Shown here piece after piece: positions 40,563 through 53,650 of a stretch of 64,000 bases of DNA; position 1 is the stretch's first letter; every line of letters begins with the position of its first letter. The translations under genes were made by a program, and so were the position numbers. Origin of the DNA: Diprion similis (taxonomy: Eukaryota; Arthropoda; Insecta; Hymenoptera; Diprionidae); the NCBI RefSeq assembly GCF_021155765.1, contig NC_060110.1, positions 16,762,001-16,826,000 on the forward strand, read 5' to 3'. The notes beneath the pieces were generated by a model. It made no database searches, was not told where the DNA came from, and saw only the letters and a list, made by a program, of their open reading frames with translations.

Positions 40563-42237
40563 TCATTCTTGAATGGACATGAGCACGGTCAAGTACGACA
40601 TGGACGCGTTCATGATCTGCAATCATAAAACGTTCGTTTTTTCTGTCTCTCTTTAAGCTCGATGTAAGTTTGGCACGTCGATCTGATAGGCTGAATACAT
40701 GCTCCGAAATCTTACATTCGTGAAAGTCACTAGAGATAAGTTGTAGAATTTTCCAGCTGTCAGTGATATCGGCGTCTGACTTCGGATCATCATTAATAAG
40801 CCCAGATCTTTTTGATGGTTAAGTTTTAGTTCATATAACTTGGCCCTCGAAACAGCGAGACTCACTCCAACGCTCTAAAATAAGTTGAACCTCAATTAAG
40901 TGCGAGTGGGAGCAGATTTGGAAAAAAAAATTCCAGTCGACTTCTTCAAATAGAAGTTACAGAAAATACGAGAATCTGCATTGAAAATTGTTTCGATGCC
41001 GAATCAGGATATCTGGAACAGCTTGGAATTTCTTATTCATTTCGTTTTGAGGATAAAAGATTCCTTCATTATATTAGTGGCACATATACTAGCCTTATCT
41101 TCGATGAGCTGTCCACACCAATTGAGTAACAAGGCTTGCAGGATTTGTCCGCTAATTGCGGAGAAATGTTTTACCAGCAGTTGCGGTTGACTACCGCTCT
41201 GAAAAATTCAGCACGAAGCGTCAAACATCTCGAAACGTCGTATATATGCATATACTCGTAAATATAATGCTTTCTTTCTCGATAACTTTTTTGTTTTTCA
41301 ATAATTTTTTTTCTGCAACTATACACGCATAGATAATAATTTCATGTCTCACGCACTCTGGTTAACGCATAGCCGCTGATGCAGATATTGACGGTAGTTA
41401 CAAGAAAAAGCAAAATAACAGTTCTGTTGAAAACTTCCTCTAGGTCCGCGGCAAATTTGTAGGCATTCTGGTGAAGCCGAATGCACCTGACAATTTTTTC
41501 GTGCACTCGATGTTGTTCTGTCTCAGTGATTTTTTCGAGCCAATTTTGCAGTAGGTGAAGATTACTGCTGGTGTGATGGAGTAGGAATATGAACCACGAA
41601 TCAAAGGACAAGATTTGGATAATGACGGCGCAACCGCTCATGATTTCGTGGACATAAGCGGCGAGGTAGCCAATCGTTGTGTTCGTGTTGAATGGATAAT
41701 AAATAGGAAAAGGTAGCTTTCGTTGGTGTCCGAATATCAACATGCCTGGGGAGGAAAAATTTTCAAATCTGAAATCATAATTTCGAAAATAAAGATCAAA
41801 GCAAACCGATGATTACCTGGAATGGGCTGCAGCAGCATCGATACGCTCACTACGAGTGCTATGAGTGAGTAAATTCTACAGAAGCGGAGTCCTAGTCGGT
41901 CGTAGTGACTTAAAATCTGATCATCGGCTTCTGATAGCTGTCCTCCACTCACCTTGCCAGTTTTAACAACGTGTCTTAAGCGGATCATTTTCTTTCGATT
42001 GATGATCAAGCAGTTAAACCTCGTTATAGCATTGATGCTGAGCAGCCACGCACTCACGAGTTCAGCAACGAGTTGAAAATCGTCTGTCACACGGCTGAGC
42101 TCGGCGATTCCACCAATAATAGCAGATATATTAATAACTAGCGGCACGATCATCAAGATGATATACCGTTTTCCATCACGTTCGAATATACCGGTGTTCT
42201 CCAGCCAAAATTCGCTGAAGTACATATACTTGTTCAT
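40563..42237 (-). CDS. Insect odorant receptor (7tm_6 family)
   Basis: Ligand-binding subunit of a heteromeric odorant-gated cation channel with Orco, with an inverted seven-helix topology in sensory dendrites (family knowledge). Five exons: 41817-42237, 41357-41745, 41094-41198, 40716-40874 and 40563-40616, giving 375 aa. Several hydrophobic helices are visible, such as YIILMIVPLVINISAIIGGI and the first residues of exon 2. The C-terminal receptor signature is clear: GQILQALLLNWCGQLIEDK, LNHQKDLGLLMM, RSQTPISLTAGKFYNLSLVT, then after the last intron ASMSYLTVLMS. The donor of exon 3 must be GC (AAG/GCTAGT), because no GT site keeps the frame into the next exon. The gene is full length without stops, so it is probably functional. 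The ligand cannot be inferred. It is head-to-head with SDR2. Confidence 0.92.
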
Positions 42238-42969
42238 AGCGTCTGGTAATATCTACGGTAACAGTATGCATGTAGGCATCAGAGAACGCTGAAGTCAAGT
42301 GGTAAAAACTGCAAAGGAACTTGGTTCTCTCGTAAAGAAATCGCCCTGAATTATAAGTGCAAACTAGAAATTATTGGAAAACGTAGTCGGTGATTATGCA
42401 ATTATTTTCGCCCTTTCTAGAGCACGGATCCAAGCGTATAAATTAGCTCTGTGTGAATAGTTATTTGTATAGGTGTGCCAAGAGGTGCTGCGGGTGAGTA
42501 AAGACTGCCAGTGAGACCTTACAGGTGCACTTGATTTTTTTCTACAAGACCAGTCGTTATTTGGCGGTGCAGGAATTAACTTTCGAAAAGTCTTTCTAAT
42601 GCTTGCTCGAATGATTGTTGTTTATATATTACAATGTGAAGTGCTTGAATTCGAAGCATTATTTTTGGCATCAGCGATGTGTTCACAGTTCAGGCTACAT
42701 AAAGACAGACATATCATGTTGCAATGGGATCATACATTTTCATGTCCCATGCGATTTATGGAGTGCAACTCAAGGCGAGTCGAGCGTATTCTGAGAATAA
42801 ATTTGCATCATAGTTATGCCAATGGAACCGCAGAATATCGAGTAGCTGGTCAAACCAGTTGATATATTTTTCAAATGATCTTCAATGGATCGATTTCAAA
42901 CCCCGCAAGTGCGATCCTATTACTTTGAGCCTCGTTCAAGAGTCAGTTCTGGTCCAGAAGTTCGTCAGA
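42238..42969. promoter_or_regulatory. Shared upstream region of the odorant receptor and SDR2
   Basis: 732 bp between divergent start codons. It must contain the receptor promoter and the SDR2 promoter and 5' UTR. A donor-like GGTGAGTA near 42493 on the + strand could end a noncoding SDR2 exon. No conserved element is recognised with certainty. Confidence 0.45.
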
Positions 42970-44369
42970 ATGGAGCGATGGGTTTCCAAAGTGGCGGTCG
43001 TGACGGGGGCGAGTTCCGGGATCGGGGCTTCCGTCGCCCAGGAGCTGGTGCGTCAAGGTACGTAAGCGATTTATGGTAAGAGAAGAAAATGATCGCGGAA
43101 CAATACACCGAACGTAAATTCGAGAGAAAATGTCAATCTGCGGACGGAGTAAGTTGGCTCAAAGGGTGGTCAGATGGCTTCTTCGGCATAGCAGCTTCGC
43201 ATATATTTTTTTTTTTTTCTGTTCAGGAATGATAGTCGTCGGGCTCGCGAGGAGGAAGGAAAAGGTCGAAAGACTTGCGGATGGGTTAATCGAATTCCCG
43301 GGTAAACTTCATCCCGTGGAATGCGACGTCTCCAAAGAGGAAAGCGTCCTCGCAGCGTTTTCCTGGATCCGGAAGGAACTTGGAACCGTCGATGTCCTGG
43401 TGAACAATGCTGGGATCGCGAAGGAAACGACGCTGACTGGTGAGTAGAAGCGCCCTTCTGCACTTTGAATTTCAAACAATTTGGCAAGCAGCAATAACGA
43501 GCTAACGATCCTTCTCACTCGCAGAGGGTTCCCTAGAGGAATGGCGGGCCGTTTTCGACGTTAACATCTTCGGCCTCTGTCTCTGTACCAGAGAAGCTGT
43601 GCGGTTAATGCGCGAGGGTGACACCGAGGGACTTGTTGTCCATGTAAACAGCCTCGCTGGGGAACGTGTCCCTGCGGTTCCTGGATTCGGCGTCTATCCA
43701 GGGTCTAAGCGCGCCCTTACTGCCATGGCCGAAACCCTGCGCCACGAATTAAGAGCCACGAAAATTCGGGTCACGGTAAGGTGGTGTTGACGATTTTTTT
43801 TTCACAAAAGTAGCGTCTACGTAAGAATATGAAAAATAGCCAAAGACAACGTTCCGAATAATTGATTATACATTTAAATATTCGTAGTTACCGAGAGGCC
43901 AATTCACCTTCGGTATTATTACATATACAGTCTTATTTCTTTCGCATTTTAGTGCGTCAGTCCTGGTTTAGTAGCGACGGAGTTACTGGCTGGTTACTCA
44001 GCTTTTTCTGAAGAAGTTTTGGCAGCCATGCCTGCTCTTCAACCCGATGACGTGGCAGCAGCAATTGCCTACGTTTTATCGACACCGCCTCACGTACAGG
44101 TGAGGTACTTTATCGTGTATGGACAAATAATGTGTTTCTTTTTTTGATCAGGTAAAGGAAGGTATGATTCTCAGTTTGAACAAGCTCAGAATTTCTCGGG
44201 AATCGAATTTTTTCTTCCATCGCACATGAAAAATTCACTAAAATCAACGGGGAGATAATTTTTTTTTTTTATAATATACAATTTTATTTTTTATAATATA
44301 TTGTGAATTTCTGCGTTTATCTTTTAGGTACAAGATATTTCGCTCCGTCCGCTCGGCGAATCTTGGTAA
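42970..44369 (+). CDS. SDR2: short-chain dehydrogenase/reductase, DHRS11-like
   Basis: Classical SDR, probable NADP(H)-dependent oxidoreductase. Exons 42970-43057, 43227-43439, 43525-43775, 43953-44099 and 44328-44369 give 246 aa. Seen: MERWVSKVAVVTGASSGIGA, beta-2 end VVGLARRK (NADP-type), CDVSKEES, LVNNAG, catalytic Ser in HVNSLAGE, YPGSK for the Tyr-Lys pair, SPGLVATE, YVLSTPPHVQ and the C-terminal RPLGESW. It is the only cluster member with an intron inside the cofactor-binding unit at codon 30. Its INS/AGE segment is uninterrupted, whereas SDR3 to SDR5 have a phase-2 intron there. A poly(A) signal candidate is at 44601-44606. Confidence 0.95.
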
Positions 44370-45623
44370 ACTAATGCAGCCTGATGTAATCACAGGGTTC
44401 AAGCTTCACTTTTTGAATCCAACACCGAACGTGGTCAGATTGCAAAAGTGATTTGTTGTGGTTGTAGCAAGCACTGTTTAACTAACGCAGATGTATTATA
44501 CATCGATTACTTAACCAAGAAACCTAATTTTAGACTGATAATAGTTATGGTTGTGGTATTTCACTTTAGAAAAGTTTTATGATTCTTTGAGGTTCCTATC
44601 AATAAAGCATGTAGGTGTATTGTAATATGTCGATTACCACATGCCGCCGAGGCATGAAACGTCTGCTTCACTCGCTGCTGCGGTAAAGGATTAATATTTC
44701 GACCTTCAGTATTCACGCCCTGATACTCCTATCGGCACAATAAACCTTTGTATTAAATCATTCGACGATGAGATGTAAGAGAATAATCAACCTGGATAAG
44801 GTAAGTCACAAGCCTGCGATATGTATATATTTGTTTAACCACGTCTAGGGACGAGAAGATACACGGATGGTTAAATTTTGCAAGGTGAAAAAATGAATCA
44901 CTGGAGCCTTATCGACTCAAATTAAGAACACGATTAGCCAAAAAGTACAATCGAACCAAAGCCTCGGAGAACGGCAAAATGTGTAAAAGCTCTGCTATAT
45001 TTTTTCCTGTCAATCTACTTGTTACGTAATCGATATTATCAATGAATTACACTCATAAATTGAAATTTATCGCCAGTGGCAGGCTGTATTAGCTATAGCG
45101 GTAATCTTGACTTCGAACGTTTATCGTTAGTTGCAACGTTATTTGTATTTGGATCCCATATTCCAGAGCATTGTATCCGCATATCCTTGAAATTTTATTT
45201 AATCCCTTCAACATTCAACAAATGAATGGTAGATGATGATGACTGGACATGCAGCGCGTATGTTGAACATCAGCTTCTTTTTTTAATTCTAATTTATCGA
45301 TTGCGTATGTCCCAGAAAAAATTATTCAGCACTATAATGAAGAAATAAAATTGTAGCACCAATTGCAGTACAAAACTGCTCCTCACGAGTCACTCTGAAA
45401 GATGTGTCATCAGACCACGACATGAAACAACTTGAGACCTAAGTGGGTGCTGACTTTTATGTAACCTCCATCTCCGAGGTTTATTTCGAAGATTGCTATC
45501 GCATTGATAGGTGGTAAAGATATGACCGTGTTGTGGTATTCAAGTTCGATATGCCCAAGTCACTCGAGTTTCTTCGGACAGTTACTCCCGTGAGTCTGTT
45601 AACAAAATTTCTACGGCACGGTC
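44370..45623. other. Spacer between SDR2 and SDR3
   Basis: About 1.25 kb. AATAAA at 44601-44606 is the likely SDR2 poly(A) signal; a second lies near 44738. The rest should be the SDR3 promoter. No remnant SDR exon is noticed. Confidence 0.55.
44601..44606 (+). terminator. Candidate poly(A) signal of SDR2
   Basis: AATAAA about 230 nt after the SDR2 stop. Confidence 0.45.
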
Positions 45624-47471
45624 ATGGAACGTTGGGAAGGTAAACTGGCGATGGTAACCGGTGCCGCCGATGGAATCGGTGCAGCCATCGCCGAGGCGTT
45701 GGTCAAGGGTGGGGTTAACGTACTCGCCCTGGACGTCAAGATCGTCCGACTTTTTTCTCTCAGAGAGAGACTCAGGCTCGCTCCAGCAAAGCTTTACCCC
45801 AAGCAATGCGACGTCAATAAATTGGAGGAGGTTGAGGCTGCCTTCAAGTTTGCAAAGGATACAGCAGGCGGTGTTGATATTCTGATAAACAACGCTGGAG
45901 TCACCCATCTCTCAAACATCACTGGTACGTCAAATTTACTTACCCATAGACACAAGGTATTTCTCATTGAGATCAACGTAAACCTCAATGTCAAAGAACA
46001 CCCAATTAACGATGTAATCTAACTGTCGAGAAATTGAGTGGAGTAGTAATAAGTTTCGGTAATTATTATCTTTCGGTCAAGTGGTGGCACCATTTCCGAT
46101 ATACCTATGCAGGTGCGATTAGAAGACTCCGCCTGTTACGTAACCACCAACCGGCTAATGCCAATGCTATCTCTCAAGTGTCACTTTTGAGAAGTCCCTT
46201 GACTGACATTACCGAGCCACAGCTAATTGTCATTTTTCAACCGTCGATCAGATGGTGACACCGAAGGTTTCCTGAAGGTCCTTCAGACGAACGTCCTGGC
46301 CGTAGCTCTGTTCACCAAGGAGGCCGTCCAATCGATGCGTGACCGTCAAGTCGACGGACACATCATCAATATTAACAGGTTATTATTCACATGGCTAACA
46401 GGGTTGGGTGAAATAACAGTTCGTCTTCACGCTTTTCTACTTTCACCTTTGCTTTCTCAGTATCCTCGGTCATCAAGTCATCGGTATCAATCGAGGTTTG
46501 TACGCACCCAGCAAGTTCGCGGTCACTGCTCTAACGGAGACAGTCCGTCAAGAGTTGATTGGTGTTGGAAGTGGAATCAAAATTACGGTGAGTATAACCG
46601 AACGGTGAATTCTTTGAAGACTGCCGTTCAGCTTAACTATTATCGAGTATTTATTCATGAAATTTGAGAAATGTGCCCGTCATACAGTTTCGATTATTTC
46701 TATAGAGCATCAGCCCGGGTGCCGTAAGTACAGAAATCCTTGATACAGCAGCTGCCGAAGCAAACGTTCCGGTATCGAAAATGGACGTTCCACGACTGGA
46801 GCCCTCGGATGTCGCAGATGCCGCAATTTACATTCTGTCAACCCCACCAAACGTTCACGTAAGAAGCTGAATCAAATACGAATGTAAATTCACATACTAG
46901 GTATTCCTGAGTTTTTCGTTATTGGGCCCGTTTTCATCTCCCTGATGCGTTATTGTGAAACGGAAATCCTTTCTTGTGTTGCAATCAAGCACACCGTTTC
47001 CAATACCTGTGACTCTACAGGAACCTCTGAAATCAATTTGCATATAAATATCGATGAAAAATTATGTCAAATGCTAACTGTTATAAAATAATATCGATTA
47101 TCCAAAGTCTATATCTCCTTGGACTAGACGTCCGTAATTCCTAAGTCATAAGTTCAAGGATAAAAATCTCGAAATCTTGTCGTACCTACACACGTATACT
47201 TTTGCATTCTCATGCGATATGCATATGCGTGGACACTTCAGATTACGTCGATTGTCAAAAAAAACCTCTCGGAACTTGTGTGCGTGAAACTTGATGACAG
47301 AGGTAAAGAACTGGTTGGGGTGATGTGAAACCTTATAGTCCTCGTTTGACCACGTTACGTCTGCATTAATTAGGCGAACCCGTGTTGGTTCTTGTTGCCA
47401 GCTTGTCATATATTTGTTGATTGTTACAGATTACGGAATTCACAATCCGACCACTTGGCGAAACTCTCTGA
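45624..47471 (+). CDS. SDR3: short-chain dehydrogenase/reductase with NAD-type cofactor loop
   Basis: Classical SDR. Exons 45624-45924, 46252-46378, 46461-46587, 46706-46858 and 47430-47471 give 249 aa. Seen: MERWEGKLAMVTGAADGIGA, CDVNKLEEVEAA, LINNAG, DGDTEGF, INS with the Ser codon split by the intron, YAPSK, SPGAVSTE, YILSTPPNVH and RPLGETL. At the end of beta-2 the siblings have ARR, but this protein has DVK at the same aligned position. In classical SDRs an Asp there favours NAD over NADP, so a cofactor change is predicted. The first coding exon fuses what SDR2 splits into two. The catalytic residues are intact. Confidence 0.94.
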
Positions 47472-50273
47472 GGCATGGAGGTTACCCTGCAGCAATGCCG
47501 ACACACTTGGGCACTCTGGCATACCGAACCCCTAACTCGATTACTTGATTAGACGCGTCATGTCATGTGTGGAACACCCTACTTGAGAATAATTTTATGA
47601 AACGCATTATCAATCTGCTAATCCTCAATTGTGATATTCACACCTACTACAAATTTGGCGTGTATCAGAAATAAAAGAAACAAAACGGTACGTTCTCACA
47701 ACATTAATTGTCTTGATTTCTTTAATCGTTTTTAACTGCGAATGATCATGTATTACATCAAATTCCCCAGGCCTTACATTGCTTGATTTGATCGCGAGAC
47801 GTCTTCTCGAAACTCGCAATATTATTTACAATTCTGTACTCGTGACTATATTATAACTATACGTGGAGTGTGATCTTGACGCTGATCGAAGTAAAATTTT
47901 TAAGTCCTTGACGAGTCCGGAGTTTGTTTAACGACGTAAAAGTAAACGCGAGGATCCATAATCGAGTGTCCAGTATACCGATGAATTGTGAAGTCAACTT
48001 TTTCTCACAATTTATGGTGAATGATTCTAAAATGTGTTAATAATCAAGGTCTCGGCTTGAAGTCAGTCACTGAAGCTTCACGGACACAAATTCTACGTCT
48101 TTTAATGAAGAAAATTAACGTCGTCTTGCGAAGTTAAGACCAGATATTCATGATAGCCAGCTCGTGAAGAACTTCGATTGACATGAAAGAAAATTATAGA
48201 TTCTTCAGATATCTGAAGGTTCACAGTATTTCACCAACGAATTTGTATAAATTTCGAAACTTTGTACAGGTTTCACGCAGTTACGTGCGGCGTTGAACTT
48301 ATATCTATGCTTATTGAATGCCTACGATAAAACGCTTTGAAATATATGTACATATAATCACGTCAATTCAATGCTGTACATCGTTTTGCGTCATTATATT
48401 TCATAACGAATTTGCGAAAACAGCGCAGAGTAAGGAGCACAATATGTTTCGGCCCTGCAAACCACTCAGGGTTGTAACAGTAAAGTCTGACAGGGTAATA
48501 AAGTCCTGCTTTTCTCTGACACTTTCAATTTATTTTGCATGTTTACACTAAATTACGTTATTAGCTCGGAGCAAAGTTTGCTCTAGATTTACTTTCCGGA
48601 TTTCCGCTGGGCTCGATGAAGATAAATACCTGCAATTGCATTTCTCACGAATATCAGGAATCATGCACAATCATAAATCACTGTAGGAATTTAATACGGT
48701 TCTACATAATGAAGCCTCCGGTGAATTCTAGAAGCCATAATCAAAAGTTGGGAAATTAATACTGATTTCACACCTATAGGGGTAGTTGAAATTTCTGTGT
48801 CCGTATAAGTTCCGAAGGGTTGGTTATTATTATTACATCTCGTAATCCCATATAATTTTTTAAACCTATGTAATGGATTTGCGATCCTTCTTATTTCACT
48901 AATTCCGGTCAATTTGTCACATTTATGATCTCGTAATTTTTAAATCTGAGATTAAGCGTCGCCGATTCTACCCAGTGATTAACCCGTCGATAAATTTGTT
49001 CTTGCTAATCCGATTATTACACCGGCAATTGAAGAACTCCGTTGCTTTCGAATCGTGTAAGTCGTGAAACGTAATTTCGTTTGAAATGAGGGTAACTAAT
49101 AACGTATTGCATGTGTAATGGTATAAGGTGTAAAAACCCAATTTTTGTGATAAAAAGGTGCATAACTTTTTTTTCACCATTCGCTGTAAGAGTGATAAAA
49201 CATAGAAAACATTCCGAGATTCTCTTGTGAAAAATTATACGAAAAAAAAGAGAGGAACAAACGGTCGTAATTACTGATTTTAGTTATCTCTATGTAATAG
49301 TTATAAAACTTACCTGAACGCATAAGAAATTGGAAATCACCGAAGTTTCAAGTATATTCCTGGTATTATTCAACATCTCATAATACCACATCCACCGTCT
49401 ATAGGTATATCCATCCTTCAATTTCTCGCCTTTAGTCTCAGTGCAATCCCCTCCTACAGAAATTAGTGGGTACACGGTTCAGGGATATCCAGTACTAGGT
49501 TGCGATGATGATGTCAAGGATAGTCGTTGCTTCGTTAGAGCATCATTACATCCTCAGTTCTTGTATGCGATCGAATCGGTCAGTGTCTCTGCTGCGATTA
49601 TCGGTCTATTTCCTGTCTGAGTAAATTGAGTGTGAGTGGTTTTTGGTTTCCTTAGACCTCACTACACAAGGAGACATAATTGGGCCGTAATTCGGGAGTG
49701 AAATCGATAAAGTTATCCACTTCCTTTGATACTTTAATTCACATTGAGAGGTAAGTTGGATGACTTTCGATGCTACGAGTTTAGTTTTATTGCCAGGAAT
49801 CTATTTTACTCGATTCTCACATTTTTGAAAACCGCGTAATTTGGTAAGTAACAATTGTGGCCAGTTTTAAAAATATACGTTCGGTGGTGGAGAATTTTAG
49901 CTTAGACACGCAATTTCGTAAACGACTCCGTGGCCACTGGTTCTCAGAGGAAGTGATCATGTTTTTAGAATAGACTTTTTTTCCGTTCATTTTACTTTTG
50001 TCGATGAAGAATTCCTAATGTACCTGTCCACTTTTTACCGAACTTTTTTTTGCCGTAATTACGCAATATTTTTTCATCGATAATTACACAGCGTTTGAAC
50101 CCGTGTATGATATCATCTGACGATCAAATATGGAAGCGGTTCTATCTCTCTTCAAGTTATACAACACGTCTGAATACATTAATACGATAGATTCATAAGG
50201 AGTTTATAAAAACTTGATCATTAGGAGATTCGGATAAATTAAACAAAGATTTCAATCCGTTAAAATTTAAGGC
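47472..50273. other. Spacer between SDR3 and SDR4, with probable SDR4 5' UTR exon
   Basis: About 2.8 kb. AATAAA at 47670-47675 probably ends SDR3. Near 49751 ATTGAGAG/GTAAGT is a good donor. AAATTTAAG directly before GCATGG at 50272 looks like its acceptor, which suggests a noncoding first exon for SDR4 and a 5' UTR intron of about 520 bp. No other gene is recognised. Confidence 0.5.
47670..47675 (+). terminator. Candidate poly(A) signal of SDR3
   Basis: AATAAA about 200 nt after the SDR3 stop. Confidence 0.45.
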
Positions 50274-52012
50274 ATGGAGCGTTGGGCGGGACGGGTGGCC
50301 GTTGTCACAGGAGCTTCTTCAGGGATCGGTGCTTCCATCGCCGAAGCTTTGGCTCGGGAAGGAATGATCGTCGTAGGCTTAGCGAGGAGAAAAAATCGCC
50401 TCCAGGATACGGCCGAGGCTTTGAGTATCGCAAAAGGGAAGCTGTATCCGGTCCAATGCGACGTCTCGAACGAGCAAGAAATTTTGGATGCGTTCAGATG
50501 GATCAGAGATCATCTCGGAGCAATTGACGTCCTCGTGAACAATGCGGGGGTCGCCCACTTCGCACATATTATCAGTAAAGAAAATTATTCTAATCTCCAT
50601 GTAACAAAAATGAATTTATAATGCGACATTTTTATAACATGGCTGCGAAAATTATCGCGTCGAATTTATATCGGCAATAAGAAGAAAAAAACGATGTCTT
50701 TTGTAAATTGAGACAAAAGTTCTGGCTCTTTTTACCACTAACAATTTTCGACTGTCTCTCATAATTCATTAGCCACGTACGCTCACATATTTCTCAGAGG
50801 CAGTCGGAATGGTCAATGAACATTTGCTTACTGAAAGTTATAGGAATACCAAATTTCCTCGATTGACGTTAATACATTTTCAAGGTCTTCTCGTTTAGGC
50901 GGAGACACGGAAGGCTTTCGTCGCATACTGGATGTCAATGTCTTGGCAGTGGCCATATGCACACGGGAAGCAGTTGCGAATATGCGAGCACGTCGAGTCG
51001 ACGGCCATATAATAAACATTAACAGGTAAACATGAAAACGGATGCCCTCAGAGCATACCTCAAATTCCTCTCTCAGTTCCACGAAATTATCTCACGTTTG
51101 CAAAAATTCGGACTCCAGCGTAACCGGACATGCCATTCCGAATCTGCCGGATCATCTGAGTCTCTATCCAAGCAGCAAGTACGCATTGACCGCCATGACG
51201 GAAGTTGTTCGCCGGGAGCTAATTTCCGCTAAAACGAACATCAAAGTGACGGTGAGTAGAAAAGCCGACTGAAAATCGAAATGTCCGGATAGGTCTGTTA
51301 ACTCTTTCAGAGAGTCACGATAACCGCGTTTCGCCTTTGTATTTTTGAGCGTCTCGCACAATCGGTCGTTTCAATTTGTGGCGCACTTAATCAGAGATGA
51401 GATGTTTTTCAGAGTCTTAGTCCTGGACTGGTGAAGACCGAGATTATGGAGGCTGCAGAATATTGCGTGGAAAACACAGGAAGTCCCGACGCTCCGACGT
51501 TGCAGGCTAAGGACATCTCCGATGCGGTTCTTTACGTACTCAGCACACCGCCAAACGTTCAAGTAAATTACTTTTTCACGGCAAAAATGTTTCTTGAAAA
51601 ACTGAATACCATCAGTTAGTCCCTACTGGACATATACGAGTCATCGCTGTGTCTGCAGAGTAGCTTCGAACCACTTCATTTGTCATTGTGGAAACGGTGC
51701 CTGTGTAGCTTCTCTTGAATAAATTCTCGGATCAATTATAGAATTAACTGTCATTGAATCTCTCATCGATGATCGACAATGACTGCAAACGACTTTAAAC
51801 GATTGCCGCTGACCTTGTGAATACTGCAAATTAATTCAGAAATTTCCTATGATTTGTGACGTTTCTGTTTATTCTCTGCTCATTAGTTATTCAGACTTTT
51901 TTTCTACAAGTACTTGTGAACTGTTGAAGCACCTTGAAACACATCAATACTTATGAGATTTCTTTCAGATAACAGAACTGACGATTCGACCAGTCGGAGA
52001 ACAACTTTGAGC
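50274..52012 (+). CDS. SDR4: short-chain dehydrogenase/reductase, DHRS11-like
   Basis: Classical SDR, probable NADP(H)-dependent oxidoreductase. Exons 50274-50574, 50899-51025, 51119-51251, 51413-51562 and 51971-52012 give 250 aa. Seen: MERWAGRVAVVTGASSGIGA, VVGLARRK (NADP-type), CDVSNEQE, LVNNAG, GDTEGFRRILDVNVLAVAIC, INS with the Ser codon spanning an intron, YPSSK, SPGLVKTE, YVLSTPPNVQ and RPVGEQL. The intron positions match SDR3 exactly. Reading through the last donor gives a short tail ending at 51619, with AATAAA at 51718-51723, so an alternative terminal exon is conceivable. Confidence 0.95.
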
Positions 52013-53650
52013 ATCACTTCGCAGAGGAGGAAAATTTCTTGGTGGAATTGCGCTGCGGAAAATGCTTCGGTATTTTTGCTCGCCATTTCCGTCGAGGGAA
52101 GACAAGACGAGACAATTCGCCTTTAGATCTAACCGTCCATATAAAACAGTGAAACATCTGATATTTCCTGCCGTAACGGGAGATAATGATCGAAGATTGG
52201 CGAGTATAACGAAGACTCGGACATTACGTTACAGGTTTGCCTTCTTCACTGCCGGCTTCCAAGTAAAACCGTAGAGCAAGCAAGTATTGCTGGTTCATCA
52301 AGGGAAATTAAATATGGCAGGTTTAAACTGTATCTTTCCATCACGGATGATTATACATACATTATGAAGTTATCGCTCTTGGGTGAAAGGATTCGCGTAG
52401 TCAAAACCACATGTTACAATGTGAATTTAATTACGTTATGTTTTATTATCGTCGATGATAAGAAACCAATTTAGTTCACTTTAATGAAGATATTATCTTT
52501 AATGCAGGAATAGTTACGTTCATTATTTTTCCATACCGATACAGCGATTGTCAAATCTTTTCTGAAAGTTAATGAAGGTAAATAGGTATGTATTTTTGTT
52601 AAGTTTAGGTACATTCTGAAAATAAAACGAAATTCTAGTTTTAATGCGAGTTTATTAATCGGATTCTGAACCTCGAGCTTTACTGTAAAACTACAAATAC
52701 TTGAACAACACCATTTGCTGGGGATACCATTTATTGTCATCAGTACAGAGATTTGAATTGTTAAGATTTAATGTAATCATTTGGTGCGAATGACCTGATA
52801 AAAGTCTTATCATTATACCCGTGTCTGCATGTTGTAACGCACAACTTTGTAAATTTTCAACTTTCAACGTCTCGACTCACAGGCCATACGATTATCAATC
52901 AGGTCATTAAGTGCATGCGATATTCATCAATTACCGATAAATAATTACATTATAACAAAATTCGTATTCGATAATAACCGTATTGGGGCTGTAAAGTTCA
53001 CTCAAGTTTATTACGCAGAGTAAATGTACTAGAGAAATGACGTTGAACCTTGACCTTGGAACTACACCAAGATCAAGGAGACGGGTGTGAAACCTGCTTA
53101 TATAAAATCACATTCACCATCCTGAGCACTCGATCATTGCTTGGATCGGTTTTCAATTCGGCAGGGATCGTTTCTTCCGCAGTCCGCATTTGAAAATTGA
53201 AAGTTCGAATACACCTAGATTAAAAAGTTGCGTATAAATTTCTCGAAAATGTGTAAAATGCTCGTTATGTATTCAGCCCGCGTCAGCCAAATTGTTTGGA
53301 TCTTTCGCGTGTCATAGACAGGAGGCTTTGTGCGAATGGCGAGTTGAGGCTGCCGAGAAACCGTTGCGAGGATAAAAACATGACAGTGTGCAGTATATTC
53401 TCTGTCTGAATAGACGACGTCTGTCGTTGGTCGCCTGATATATCCTCCACGGGACCTTCGGGATTGTGCCGAGCAGACGACCTTATCTGAATATTTATTT
53501 CCTTTGTGAATTGAGCCCAGTGGTCAGTTTGCCTTTGGCTTTTAGTGGAATTGGGTTCAATTCGACGTCCGCAGGTTTAGTCATTCTGCTATTCATACGT
53601 ATACATCTCGATAAAGTTCTCGCGATTCGGGTACTCCGCAGTGCAGGGAC
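52013..53650. other. Spacer between SDR4 and SDR5
   Basis: About 1.6 kb, AT-rich, with a rise in GC from about 53300 that probably marks the SDR5 promoter and 5' UTR. No gene or SDR remnant is recognised. Confidence 0.55.
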
